A program made the position numbers and the translations under genes. A stretch of 64,000 bases of DNA from DASXVX01 sp036504075 (GTDB taxonomy: Bacteria; Bacillota; Sulfobacillia; Symbiobacteriales; Symbiobacteriaceae), in the NCBI GenBank assembly GCA_036504075.1, contig DASXVX010000055.1, positions 124,001 to 188,000 on the forward strand, written 5' to 3'. This document shows, in pieces, positions 33,536 through 41,845 of this stretch. Position 1 is the first letter of the stretch, and each line of letters starts with the position of its first letter. Under the pieces are notes generated by a model that did not search any database, was not told the origin of the DNA, and was given only the letters and a program-made list of their open reading frames with translations.

Positions 33536-34034
33536 ACTTCAGGTGCTGCTTGATCATTTGCATCTGCCCAAAGTGGCAGGTGGTGTGGTAACCCACCAGC
33601 GCCAGTTGCCAGCGGACCGTTGCTTTCGTGTCGGGGGGCAGGTCGATCACCCGGTCCAGGTCGGCCGCCTTCAGGCCCATCAGCGCATCCTTGAGCAGGT
33701 TCCGGGCCTTCAGGATTTTCCCGCGCAGGCTGTCCGCCGTCTCGCCTTTGGGTTGGGGCAGAGGCGGTTGCGCCTGATTCAACAGATACTCCCGGACCAG
33801 GTCGTCCGGAATCGGTTTTGCGTGCAGCCAGTGGGCGAACTGGGCCTCCTCGCCCGCCATGTGGACGATGAGGGCGGCGATGCTGTTCTGGAAGCCTTCG
33901 GGTCTTTCCGCCAGTTGTTCCGGCGTCATCCCCTCCAGTAGCTTGAACAGCCGCCGGTTGCCGAACTCCAGCGTCTCCCAGGTCGGGGAGATCACCGGGT
34001 CCATGCCGTGAACGGGCTGAATGTCGCGAATCAG
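33534..34034 (-). CDS. DinB-family four-helix protein, possible CTG start
   Basis: A DinB/YfiT-type four-helix-bundle protein of about 167 residues. Metal-ligand histidines are visible in IAALIVHMAGEEAQF and YHTTCHFGQM. Members are often thiol-dependent transferases or of unknown role. The homologous N-terminus (LIRDIQPVHGMDP) begins right after a perfect AAGGAGGG, yet the only codon at proper spacing is CTG 34034; the first ATG (34004) would lose the conserved start. The frame is open upstream to 34145, but that part overlaps the promoter area of the divergent glycosyltransferase gene. Confidence 0.82.
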   Translation of the reverse strand: MIRDIQPVHGMDPVISPTWETLEFGNRRLFKLLEGMTPEQLAERPEGFQNSIAALIVHMAGEEAQFAHWLHAKPIPDDLVREYLLNQAQPPLPQPKGETADSLRGKILKARNLLKDALMGLKAADLDRVIDLPPDTKATVRWQLALVGYHTTCHFGQMQMIKQHLK

Positions 34035-34129
34035 GGTGGAACCCTCCTTTTTATGACAGGAAAAAGCGGGCGCACGGGCAGGCTGGCTCGGCGACCGCCG
34101 TGAACTGCGTAATCTGAGGTGTTTCCCTG

Positions 34130-35323
34130 ATGATGATCTACGCACTGTTGGTCCTTATCGCCGGACTGGCGCTCCTGCTGGAGCTGTGGGCGCACCGGCA
34201 GGACCTGCCCCGGCTGACCCGTCTCCCCGTCGCTCCGCCCGATGCTCTCCCCCGGCTCACCGTGGTGATGCCGGCCTGCAACGAGGTGGACACCATCCGG
34301 GCGGCGGCCCGGTCGGTGCTCGCACAGGAGTACCCCGGCCTGGAGTTGCTGCTCGTGAACGACCGATCCGCCGACGGCACCGCGGAGGCGATGGCGGAAG
34401 TGGCCAGGGCCTATCCCGACCAGGTCCGGGTCGTGCAGATCGACCGGCTGCCGCCCCGCTGGCTCGGCAAGAATCACGCCCTGTGGAAGGCCAGCCGACT
34501 GGCGAAAGGCGAATGGCTGCTCTTCACCGACGCCGATGTGATCATGGCGCCGGACTGCCTCCGGAAGGCCGTGAGCTATGCGCTGGCGCACAAGCTGGAC
34601 CATCTTGCGCTCTTCCCGGAGGTCACAGCCCCGAGCTACCTGACCGGCGCGTTCGTCTCGCATTTCATCTGGAGTTTCTATGTGTTCATGAAACCCTACC
34701 GGGCCAACGACCCCTGGCGGAACGAGGGCATCGGCGTCGGGGCGTTCAACCTGGTGCGGCAGGAGGCGTACGCAGAGGCGGGCGGTCACGCCGCCATCTC
34801 GCTGCGGCCCGACGAAGATGTCCGGCTGGGCCAGCGGCTGAAAAGCCTGGGCTGCCGGCAAGGCGCCCTGAGCGGCTTCGGTTTGGTCCGGGTGGAATGG
34901 TACCCTTCCGTGGCCGCGATGATTCACGGCCTGGAGAAGAACACGTACGCCGGGATGGACTACAACCCGGTCATGGCCCTGGTGGCAATCTGCCTGATCG
35001 CGGCGCTGGAGATTCTGCCGTATGTAGCCGTGTTCTTCGCTTCCGGTTGGAGCCGTGCGCTCCTGCTCGGGAGCATGGCCACGCACCTGGTCATGTTCCT
35101 CCTCGCCAACCGGGATTCCAGCCGCCCGGCCTGGCAGTATGTGCTTCTCCTTCCGGCCCTTGCCATCCTCTTTTCTTACACGCTGGCCCGAGCGGTGGTC
35201 CTGACGCTGCTGCGCGGCGGCATCAACTGGCGCGGCACATTCTACCCCCTGCGGGCGCTGCGGCGCCAGACCGGGCTGGAAGGCGTACCGCCGGAGCGGC
35301 TGCCGAACCGGTTCCACCTGTGA
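34130..35323 (+). CDS. Family 2 glycosyltransferase, membrane-bound (HpnB-like)
   Basis: A 397-residue glycosyltransferase with GT-A fold. One N-terminal membrane helix precedes LPRLTVVMPACNEVDTIRAA (the start of the GT2 domain). VNDRSADGT and the metal-binding TDADV motif (about residue 140) mark the nucleotide-sugar site, and DEDVRLGQRLK (about 230) with a QxxRW-like position near YPSVAAM mark the acceptor side. Three to four membrane helices close the protein. The layout resembles hopene-associated glycosyltransferase HpnB and related enzymes that modify lipids or carotenoids, but no hopanoid genes are nearby. Start at ATG 34130 or 34133 after GAGGTG. Confidence 0.85.
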   Translation: MMIYALLVLIAGLALLLELWAHRQDLPRLTRLPVAPPDALPRLTVVMPACNEVDTIRAAARSVLAQEYPGLELLLVNDRSADGTAEAMAEVARAYPDQVRVVQIDRLPPRWLGKNHALWKASRLAKGEWLLFTDADVIMAPDCLRKAVSYALAHKLDHLALFPEVTAPSYLTGAFVSHFIWSFYVFMKPYRANDPWRNEGIGVGAFNLVRQEAYAEAGGHAAISLRPDEDVRLGQRLKSLGCRQGALSGFGLVRVEWYPSVAAMIHGLEKNTYAGMDYNPVMALVAICLIAALEILPYVAVFFASGWSRALLLGSMATHLVMFLLANRDSSRPAWQYVLLLPALAILFSYTLARAVVLTLLRGGINWRGTFYPLRALRRQTGLEGVPPERLPNRFHL

Positions 35324-35333
35324 TGGCGGCGTG

Positions 35334-35858
35334 CTACGGCTTAACGGGTCGGACAGGATACCGAACCAGCGTCTTCTGGTTTTTGACGTCCGGCCGGGTC
35401 AGGTACTCTTCCTCATGCAGCCCGGCGATCGCGTAGCCCTGCTGTTCGATGAACTCGTGGAGCCGCCGGACGGTGGGGCCCTCGGTGCTGTACGGTCCCA
35501 GGTGCAGCACCTGGGCGACGGTGCCGTAGGTCCAGACCTCCAGCTTTAACTCGGTGCCGGGGACTTTCACCGGTAGCGCAGTAGTGTCCGCCGGGACCGG
35601 AATCCCCCAGTAAGCGATCCACTCCGACCGGGGCGCCAGCTGGGCGTTCGGCCAGCGGGCCCGCAGGGCGCCGACCTTGAACTCCCGGCCCTGCTTCTTC
35701 AGCGCGAACTTCAGCGTGTAAACGGAGCCGTAGAGCGCATTCATCACCTTGGGCAACTCCGCGGTGGGATCGCCGACGGTGGTGACGGTGGCCATGGTCA
35801 CAGACGCCAGTTCAATGATCTCGGGCTCCGGTGGCGCCAGCAGCGTCGCCTTGGGCAT
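35334..35858 (-). CDS. GyrI-like small-molecule-binding protein
   Basis: A 174-residue stand-alone GyrI/AraC-effector-binding domain (SOUL-like fold), which binds small hydrophobic ligands or, in some members, inhibits gyrase or hydrolyses toxic esters. Two repeats are visible, for example LPKVMNALYGSVYTLKFALK and VAQVLHLGPYSTEGPTVRRL. The ATG at 35858 has AGGAGG at ideal spacing; the frame continues upstream but crosses a dispersed non-coding repeat and is not coding there. It converges with the glycosyltransferase gene, 10 bases apart. Confidence 0.82.
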   Translation of the reverse strand: MPKATLLAPPEPEIIELASVTMATVTTVGDPTAELPKVMNALYGSVYTLKFALKKQGREFKVGALRARWPNAQLAPRSEWIAYWGIPVPADTTALPVKVPGTELKLEVWTYGTVAQVLHLGPYSTEGPTVRRLHEFIEQQGYAIAGLHEEEYLTRPDVKNQKTLVRYPVRPVKP

Positions 35859-35930
35859 GACATTCGTTCCTCCTTGTGTGGGACTCGCCAAAGTCAACGT
35901 ACACCTTCCCCCAGGGGGAGGGTCAACAGC

Positions 35931-36056
35931 GGGGCTGCGTCCACGCGACCCGTTCGGTGCCACCGGATCTGGCGCTCCGGCCGGCCCCCCGCATGCTGGT
36001 CGAACCGCTCCGCATGCCAGGGCATACGGAGAAACCGCAGGCAACCGGTGACGATC
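35931..36056 (+). repeat. Dispersed intergenic repeat, copy 1
   Basis: About 125 bases matching, in reverse complement, 63501-63630 with scattered mismatches. Shared blocks include GCATGCTGGTCGAACCG and GAGAAACCGCAGGCAA. The differences do not favour silent codon positions in any shared frame, so it is treated as non-coding. Confidence 0.75.
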
Positions 36057-36348
36057 CCTGGTCTGATCGGGCGGGTGCCCCTGTTTCTGTTATTGCAGCC
36101 TCTGGGACGGCTCGTTCATGCAAATGTGGACGCGCAAGCTGTCGGCGCTGATTACATTGGCGAGCGGATGCATGCCCGCCGCATCCCTATGTGCGCCGAA
36201 CTGGAAGATGGTGAACGGCTCACCTGCGGATAAACAGTTTCTGGAAGGTTGGGGCGTAGATATCCCCATATCCACTTCAAGCATTGCCTTAACAGTGGGC
36301 AACTACGCTTGTTCACGTCGTGCCGGCTGCCCGCGCCTGAAACCGAAA
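36057..36348. other. Intergenic region, no gene seen
   Basis: About 290 bases between the repeat copy and the hairpin that follows the small leftward gene. GC is somewhat reduced and no frame shows a ribosome binding site plus coding bias. Confidence 0.4.
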
Positions 36349-36371
36349 GGGCCAGGGAACTTCCCTGGCCC
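36349..36371. terminator. Hairpin downstream of a small leftward gene
   Basis: GGGCCAGGGAA-C-TTCCCTGGCCC is a perfect 11-bp inverted repeat, 7 bases beyond the stop of the small gene at 36378. A T-run is lacking on the leftward strand (TTTCGGTTT follows). Confidence 0.6.
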
Positions 36372-36377
36372 ATCACG

Positions 36378-36563
36378 TTACTGCGAATCCCGCTGCCAGG
36401 GCCGCGCCTCCGGCCCCGCCTGGACCCCGTTCCTGGTCTCGCACTTCTGCTCCGCCGCGTCCCGGGCCGCCCGGGGCGATACGGTCGTGACCGTGGTGCT
36501 GGAGCCGTCGCCGCAGGTGACGTCGTAGGTGGTGGCCACGTTCTTCTTCGCCGCTTTGTCCAT
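36378..36563 (-). CDS. Small hypothetical protein with two cysteines (61 aa)
   Basis: A 61-residue soluble protein starting MDKAAKKNVATTYDVTCGDG and ending ARPWQRDSQ. It is rich in Thr, Ala and charged residues with two cysteines (TCGDG and QKCET) that could form a disulfide or metal site. ATG 36563 has GGGGTGA upstream; an ATG three codons earlier is also open. Codon use matches the chromosome, and a strong hairpin follows. It lies 39 bases after the GNAT gene on the same strand and may be cotranscribed. No family was recognised. Confidence 0.55.
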   Translation of the reverse strand: MDKAAKKNVATTYDVTCGDGSSTTVTTVSPRAARDAAEQKCETRNGVQAGPEARPWQRDSQ

Positions 36564-36602
36564 GAAGTTCACCCCGGTATCAGTATGTCCAGAAGCCGGC
36601 CC

Positions 36603-37007
36603 TCACGTGGTCAGGTATGTAATGAACATGGGGATGGAGTGGTCCGAAGCCTGAAAGCCGAGGTGCTCATAGAAGCCGATTTCCTGGTTATAGGCAATCA
36701 GGACTTTGCGCGCGTAATCCTGGTACCGGTCCAGCATCATGGTCACCAGGGTCTTGCCAATGCCGGCGGACTGATATTCCGGCCGGACCAGCAAGTAGTG
36801 GAAGTAAGCGGTCATGATGCCGTCCGACAGACAGTTCATCAGGCCCACCAGCGTGTCGCCGTCCCAGGCGGATACGACGGCATCCGAATTCCGCAGCGCG
36901 ATTTGCAGCTTGTCCGGGTACTTGCCCGAACTCCAGTTCACCGAGAGAAATAGTTCCTCCAGTTGCTGCACCGGAAACTCCCTGGTCGTGCTGTAAGTAG
37001 CAGGCAT
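36603..37007 (-). CDS. GNAT-family N-acetyltransferase
   Basis: A 134-residue acetyltransferase that would transfer acetyl from acetyl-CoA to an unknown amine. The acetyl-CoA loop is LVRPEYQSAGIGKTLVTMML (R/Q-x-x-G-x-G/A pattern at about residues 73-92), followed by the C-terminal motif NQEIGFYEHLGFQ typical of the fold. GAGGGAG precedes the ATG at 37007. The length is normal for the family. It stands between an S9 peptidase gene and a small unknown gene on the same strand. Confidence 0.9.
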   Translation of the reverse strand: MPATYSTTREFPVQQLEELFLSVNWSSGKYPDKLQIALRNSDAVVSAWDGDTLVGLMNCLSDGIMTAYFHYLLVRPEYQSAGIGKTLVTMMLDRYQDYARKVLIAYNQEIGFYEHLGFQASDHSIPMFITYLTT

Positions 37008-37078
37008 AGATGAGGCTCCCTCTTGATGATTATGTCAGGAACTTCACGTGGGCAGGCGCCTATTCGCGACTGACTCCG

Positions 37079-38908
37079 TCAGTCGCTGCCCAACCGTGCG
37101 AGGAGGAAATCCGCCATGGCCCGGTAGCCGGCCAGTTGATTCTTCCGCTTGGCGAAGCCGTGGCCTTCGTCGTCGAAGACCAGGTACTCCACGGTGCGGC
37201 CCAGGGTGCGGAGCCGTTCCACCATCTGGTCGGACTCCGCCTTGACCACCCGCGGGTCGTTGGCGCCCTGCACGACCATCAGCGGGGCGACAATCTGGTC
37301 GACGTAAGTGATGGGTGAACGCGCGATCAGCATCTCCCGGTCCGCTTCCGCATCGCCCAGCATCGCCTTCATCATCGGCTTCCAGTGCTCCGGCACCGAA
37401 CCCACGAACGTAATCAGGTTCGACGGCCCGCAGAAGTCGCAGGCGGCGGCCCAGTAACCGGGCAGCCGGGAGGCGGCGCTCAGGGTGGCGTAACCGCCGA
37501 ACGAGCCGCCCCAGATGGCGATCCGCTCCGGATCCACCCCGTCGAGCTTCCGGAGGTACTGGGCGCAGGCTTCAATATCCTTCAGTTCGTCGCCGCCCCA
37601 GTCCCGGTGGATTTTCTGCTGATAGTCGATGCCGAAGCCGGTGCTGCCGCGGATGTTCGGGGCCAGTATGGCCACGCCCTGGCTCAACAGGTACTGATAG
37701 AAACCGCCGTACAGGTAGGCCGGACGCTCCTGGCCCTCCGGCCCGCCGTGGATCGAGAGCACCGCCGGCACTCTTTGCCCCGGCTCGGTCTCCTTCGGCC
37801 GGTAGAGCCAGGCCGGGACCTCCAGGCCGTCGAACGACGTGATCTTCACCAGTTCGGGTGCCACGAAAATCTCCTCCGGCAAGTTGCCCAGCATCGACTG
37901 GGTGATCTGCCGGAGTTCGCCGGTCTTCAGGTCCAGCCCGAAGATGGCGCCGGCCTGCCGGTAGTTGCCCAGCCAGAGGAAGAGCCGGTCCTGCAAATCA
38001 GCAGCGGCAAACTCCAGCCCGAGCATGACGCCCGGGGGCAGCGCCGGCGCCGGCCGTTCGGACCGCGTCTTTACGTCGTACAAATGCAGCACGCTCTCGC
38101 CCGCCTCGTTGACCGAGTAGGCCAGCAGCCGGCCGTCGGGGCCGAGGTCGGCATGCTCCACGTCCCAGTCGGGCGTGATCAGCCACTCCCGCCGGTCCGT
38201 GGTCAGATCGTAGAAGCCGATGCCGGAAAACGCCCGCCCGTCGTTGCTCTTGTAGTAGAAGCCCTGGCTGTCCGCCGCCCAGAACAGCGGCTCGTAAATC
38301 GCCTGCCGGCCCGGATGAGCGGTCAGGTTCCGCTTTTCGCCGGTGGCCACGTCCACCAGCCAGAGGTCATGGTCGGTGTTGCCGAACACCTCCGACACCA
38401 GCGCCTGTTCGCCGTTCGGGGAGAACTTGCCGAAGTAGAAACTGCCGCCGCCCCCCACCAGCATCCGCGCGTCGCCGGTTTCGAGGTCTCGCAGGTACAC
38501 GTCGACATCCCGGCGCTCCCGGGCGTTGGCGGAGTAGGCCAGGTACTGCCCGTCGCGCGAAAACGCGCCGGGGTAGTGCTGCACGTCGGGCTGGTCGGTG
38601 ATTTGCTCCGGCCAGCCGGCCTGGGCGTCCATCAGGTAGAGTTGGTACTGCTCGTTGCCGTCCGGGTCGGCCATAAAGCAGATGCGGCTGCCGTCTTTGG
38701 TGAAGATGGCGCCCCGGACGCTTTCGCGCTCGAACAGCGTCAACTGCTCGGGCCAGCCGCCGCCGGTGGCGACCCGCCAGAGGTTGAACTGCCCGCTGAT
38801 GTCGGTCACGAAGAGCACCGACTCGCCGTCGGGTGCGGGCGTAAAGCCCACCGTCCGGCGGGTGGCAAAAAACTGCTCGAACTTGAATTGGGCTTTCTGC
38901 TGTGGCAT
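37079..38908 (-). CDS. S9-family (prolyl oligopeptidase type) serine peptidase
   Basis: A 609-residue cytoplasmic peptidase. The N-terminal 350 residues form a WD/TolB-like beta-propeller (repeated blocks such as GQFNLWRVATGG, DGNEQYQLYLMDAQAG). The C-terminal alpha/beta-hydrolase domain has the nucleophile in WGGSFGGYATLSA, the Asp in VVQGANDPRVV and the His in DDEGHGFAKRKN, so the triad is complete. It should cleave short peptides or acyl-peptides. ATG 38908 has AGGAGG 9 bases upstream; a TTG 6 bases earlier is unlikely. No signal peptide. Confidence 0.93.
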   Translation of the reverse strand: MPQQKAQFKFEQFFATRRTVGFTPAPDGESVLFVTDISGQFNLWRVATGGGWPEQLTLFERESVRGAIFTKDGSRICFMADPDGNEQYQLYLMDAQAGWPEQITDQPDVQHYPGAFSRDGQYLAYSANARERRDVDVYLRDLETGDARMLVGGGGSFYFGKFSPNGEQALVSEVFGNTDHDLWLVDVATGEKRNLTAHPGRQAIYEPLFWAADSQGFYYKSNDGRAFSGIGFYDLTTDRREWLITPDWDVEHADLGPDGRLLAYSVNEAGESVLHLYDVKTRSERPAPALPPGVMLGLEFAAADLQDRLFLWLGNYRQAGAIFGLDLKTGELRQITQSMLGNLPEEIFVAPELVKITSFDGLEVPAWLYRPKETEPGQRVPAVLSIHGGPEGQERPAYLYGGFYQYLLSQGVAILAPNIRGSTGFGIDYQQKIHRDWGGDELKDIEACAQYLRKLDGVDPERIAIWGGSFGGYATLSAASRLPGYWAAACDFCGPSNLITFVGSVPEHWKPMMKAMLGDAEADREMLIARSPITYVDQIVAPLMVVQGANDPRVVKAESDQMVERLRTLGRTVEYLVFDDEGHGFAKRKNQLAGYRAMADFLLARLGSD

Positions 38909-39251
38909 CAACAACCACCTCCTGCGTGCGTCATTTCAATTTCGCAATCGTCTTTCCCTTCCGCTGAAACCGGGTCGGGCGATGGAACGTCATACGAAAA
39001 GAGCATACGGAAAGATGGGGTGGGCCATGCGCGGAGTTGCTCCTCCGGGCGGAGCTTTGGAGCAAAGTCGCCGTCCGTTCACCGCAAAGCGAGGCAAAGT
39101 CGCAGGGAGATGGACATATCCTGCGTTAAGGTGCGTCAGCAGCGCAACGCACGTGGTCGCCGGCAGCCTTTCCGCAGGAAAGGGCGGGAGGCCACTGTAT
39201 ATCCTGGGTTGGAGCCTGTGACCTGACTTTTAAGAAGGATGATGACACGCG
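38909..39251. other. Intergenic region, no gene seen
   Basis: About 340 bases between divergent genes. No convincing frame. GAAGGATGATG lies just before the lipoprotein start; no clear -10/-35 pair stands out. Confidence 0.35.
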
Positions 39252-40418
39252 ATGCTTCGCCGGGCAACTGCTATGTTCTGTATTGTGCTCCTGATCGGTT
39301 GTGCCCGGCAGGGGCCGCCGCCTGCCGTTCCGCAGCCGGCCAATCCCACGCCGCCCGTGACCGCCACACCTCCCGCCAATCCAACGCCGGCTACTCCGGC
39401 GCCTGTGACCTCGCCTGTGACGCCGCCCGCCACCCCGCCGGCCGGGAATCCGGGGCCGGCGGCCGACCCGAAGGCGCTGGCCGCCTTGTGCAAGGGTCCC
39501 TGGGAGCCTGCCGTCCCGGCGCCGCCGGGCGGCCTGGCCGGTGCGCTGCTGAAGCTGCTGGGTCCGACGCCGCCCGAGCAGATGGAGGCGGTGCTGACGC
39601 CGGCGCTCCAGAAGGCGGAGTGCATCCATGCCGACTACACCAAGGTGGGCGAGCCGCCCGTGTTGGTGGCGTCAATCGGGGGCGGCGCCGAAGGCGCCCT
39701 GCTCTGGCGAAAGGGTGACAGTTGGCTGGGGCAGAGCACACCCGGCCTGCAGGAGTTCCCGACGCTCCTGCGCCAGGAGTTGCGGCCCGGCCTCCGGGAT
39801 GTCTTCGTGGCCGCCTACAACAGCGGCACTGGCCATTTCGGCGCCCTGCTGATTTTCCGGCAGAACGGCGACACGTGGGCTTCGGTCCTGGCGACCGAGA
39901 CCTACGACCACTTCGCCCCCCGAGCGCTGGACGGCGACGACATCCTCGTCACTGCCCGCAACCCCGGCGACGCCCCGCTGGCCTGGGAGGCCAACTGCTG
40001 CGTCCCTACGGATTACCAGTGGCTCTGGCAGCGGTCGGGCGACAAGTTCCTTGTGGTTGCCAAGCGGCGGGCACCGGACCCGTACTACAGTCTGAACGTC
40101 TTCTTCGGCGCCCTGCAAAAGCAAAAGCCGGATGCACTGGCCAACCTGGCCACGCCGGAAGCGGTGGCCGCCGCCCGCAGGCTGAAGCTGGACGCACCCG
40201 GCGTTCAGACGAACCCCGACCCGACGAATCTCTTCGAAGTGGCCGACGTAGAGCTGAAGCACTGGTCTGCCCTGCCGCCGGCGCTTAACGGCCCCGCCCC
40301 CACCAAGACCAGCCTGACGGCCCGGGTGGAGGTGCAGGGCGGCATCGTCCCTGCCGTTCTGGTCAACCTCAGGCGAATCGGGGCGGAGTGGGTCGTAACC
40401 GGGGTCAGCACGCCCTGA
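39252..40418 (+). CDS. Proline-rich-linker lipoprotein of unknown function
   Basis: A 388-residue lipoprotein. The signal peptide ends in lipobox LLIGC (Cys17). A Pro/Thr/Ala linker (about residues 20-70) precedes a globular part with WD-like or VCBS-like beta strands (LLIFRQNGDTWASVLATETY) and a C-terminal mixed domain ending VRRIG-type LVNLRRIGAEWVVTGVSTP. Cysteines at CKGPW, ECIHAD and NCCVPT may pair. No enzyme motif is visible. Start ATG 39252; the purine-rich GAAGGATGATG lies 8-15 bases upstream. It precedes a cytochrome c lipoprotein by 125 bases. Confidence 0.7.
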   Translation: MLRRATAMFCIVLLIGCARQGPPPAVPQPANPTPPVTATPPANPTPATPAPVTSPVTPPATPPAGNPGPAADPKALAALCKGPWEPAVPAPPGGLAGALLKLLGPTPPEQMEAVLTPALQKAECIHADYTKVGEPPVLVASIGGGAEGALLWRKGDSWLGQSTPGLQEFPTLLRQELRPGLRDVFVAAYNSGTGHFGALLIFRQNGDTWASVLATETYDHFAPRALDGDDILVTARNPGDAPLAWEANCCVPTDYQWLWQRSGDKFLVVAKRRAPDPYYSLNVFFGALQKQKPDALANLATPEAVAAARRLKLDAPGVQTNPDPTNLFEVADVELKHWSALPPALNGPAPTKTSLTARVEVQGGIVPAVLVNLRRIGAEWVVTGVSTP

Positions 40419-40542
40419 ACTTTCTAGCCAGCGAACATGGCCCACTCGGCTCAATCCCGCTGGTAGACCCCGGAAGGCAGTTGTCCTTCGGGAGCCGCAC
40501 AGGCTAACATAGGCTGTAGTGGACCCAGAGGGAGGAAGCCGC

Positions 40543-40938
40543 GTGAACGATGTTCGCACGCTCAAACCAGGACTTCTTGCACTGCTCGCGCTGGCCCTGA
40601 CCGTAGCGCTCACGGGCTGCATGGCCCCCAAGGCCGCCGGCAACAACGCCACAAATCCCGCCGACCTGCCGCCCTTCGTGCCCGGCGACGTGACCCGGGG
40701 ACAAGAAGTCTTCAAGACTGGCTGCGCCACCTGCCACGGGCAGGACGCCAAGGGGATGTTCGGCCAGGGACCCGACCTGGTCAAACAATCCAAATGGCTG
40801 AAGAAGCAGAACGACGCCATGCTTTTGAAGTACCTCAAGACCCAGCACGAACCCCCGCTGGCCAAGAACATGACCGCGACGGACGAGACGCTCCGCGACG
40901 CGATCACCTACCTGCGCACCATTCAGCCCAAAAAGTAA
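40543..40938 (+). CDS. Membrane-anchored c-type cytochrome lipoprotein
   Basis: A 131-residue mono-heme cytochrome c held to the outer face of the membrane. The signal peptide ends in lipobox LTGC; heme attachment motif CATCH is at about residue 67; the probable axial Met is in LAKNMTATDE, and the domain ends in the usual helix LRDAITYLRTIQ. GTG 40543 is chosen because GAGGGAGGAAGCC lies upstream; the frame is open a few codons earlier. It would act as a small electron carrier to a terminal oxidase or reductase. No oxidase genes are in the window. Confidence 0.9.
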   Translation: MNDVRTLKPGLLALLALALTVALTGCMAPKAAGNNATNPADLPPFVPGDVTRGQEVFKTGCATCHGQDAKGMFGQGPDLVKQSKWLKKQNDAMLLKYLKTQHEPPLAKNMTATDETLRDAITYLRTIQPKK

Positions 40939-40940
40939 GC

Positions 40941-40974
40941 ACGAGGCCCCCGCAGGTACGCGGGGGCCTCGTTC
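40941..40974. terminator. Terminator between the cytochrome and tautomerase genes
   Basis: ACGAGGCCCCCGC pairs with GCGGGGGCCTCGT, followed by TCTATTC. It lies between convergent stops. Confidence 0.85.
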
Positions 40975-40977
40975 TAT

Positions 40978-41325
40978 TCATTTGCCGCCGGCCCAGTTCG
41001 TGGCGTCCGACTCCAGAATCACCAGGTTGACGTCCAGGGCGGCCAGGCCGGTGTGGGCCTGCACGACCCGGAGCAGGGCGCCCAGCAGCGTCTGCTTCAG
41101 TTCGGGGCTCCGGCCGGCGTACATGAGCACCTCGACCCAGACGAACTGACCGTTGACGTTGGCGTGGGCGGTCCGGTCCCCGGCAGCGGATTCGTACAGC
41201 ATCACGTGCCCGACTTCGGGGCGGATTCCCAGGGTCTGAACCATCGTCTCCCGGACTTCCCGGACCAGTGCGGCCCGGCGTTCGGCAGCCATTCCGGCCG
41301 AAACGTGCAGCTTCACCAACGGCAT
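40978..41325 (-). CDS. Tautomerase-family (4-oxalocrotonate tautomerase-like) protein
   Basis: A 115-residue protein of the tautomerase superfamily, which uses an N-terminal proline as catalytic base. With the ATG at 41325 the protein begins Met-Pro (MPLVKLHVSAGMAAERRAAL), giving Pro1 after Met removal; the ATG at 41331 would hide it. GAGGAG lies 10 bases before 41325 and only 4 before 41331, which agrees. At about twice the size of a 60-residue 4-OT subunit, it looks like the longer one-chain type. The substrate is unknown. Monocistronic. Confidence 0.8.
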   Translation of the reverse strand: MPLVKLHVSAGMAAERRAALVREVRETMVQTLGIRPEVGHVMLYESAAGDRTAHANVNGQFVWVEVLMYAGRSPELKQTLLGALLRVVQAHTGLAALDVNLVILESDATNWAGGK

Positions 41326-41446
41326 GTGCATATCGCTCCTCGATCAGGGTGGGAAGAACAGTTCGTGGTGCCGGCGTGGGGCTCCTGCCAGGGCGGGCAA
41401 CCCTGGAAAGTCGGGCGGTCCCGGAAAGTCAGACGAGCATCGAAAG

Positions 41447-41845
41447 TCAGGCCAGCACCCGAATTTGGCGGACAGGGTGAATCTCCATCCAACCGTTGGG
41501 GATGTCCAGCACGTAGGTCCCGGTCACGGCCACCCGATCGCCGGTGCGGGGCAGCGCCACCCGGCCCTGATCCGCCGGCACGATCTCAGCCACCAGGTCG
41601 CCGGCCCAGAAGAGCACATTGCCGGCGTTCACCAGGTTGGCGAATGCCGGGTCCAGCCGGATGGAGAGGTGAATGTCGCCGTCCGGCGCCCGGAAAAGGT
41701 TGTCGACCCGCCCGGTGACGGTCAGGCACGGGTTTCGCACGGAAAGCCGCTCAGGACGGACGACCCCGGCCAGTGGGTCCCCCGGCGGGCAGGCGGGCTG
41801 CAACAGCAGTTGCAGCAGCAGTTGGGCCAGCAGCGTGGGGTTCAC
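41447..41845 (-). CDS. Small exported OB-fold-like protein
   Basis: A 132-residue protein. A short hydrophobic start (LLAQLLLQLLLQPACPPGD) may be a signal or lipid-attachment region. The rest is a beta-barrel-like domain: CLTVTGRVDNLFRAPDGDIH, then TGDRVAVTGTYVLDIPNGWM and EIHPVRQIRVL, a pattern seen in bacterial OB-fold domains of unknown function. GTG 41845 follows GGGAGGTGTTCCT. Upstream (rightward) lies a repeat array. No partner gene is obvious. Confidence 0.6.
   Translation of the reverse strand: MNPTLLAQLLLQLLLQPACPPGDPLAGVVRPERLSVRNPCLTVTGRVDNLFRAPDGDIHLSIRLDPAFANLVNAGNVLFWAGDLVAEIVPADQGRVALPRTGDRVAVTGTYVLDIPNGWMEIHPVRQIRVLA

Noticed and set aside
35876..36151. Shared peptide RMLVEP.RMP.H.EKPQA.GDDP encoded by both copies of the dispersed repeat
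   Set aside because: Base differences between the copies fall at first, second and third positions alike, so there is no sign of selection on the peptide.
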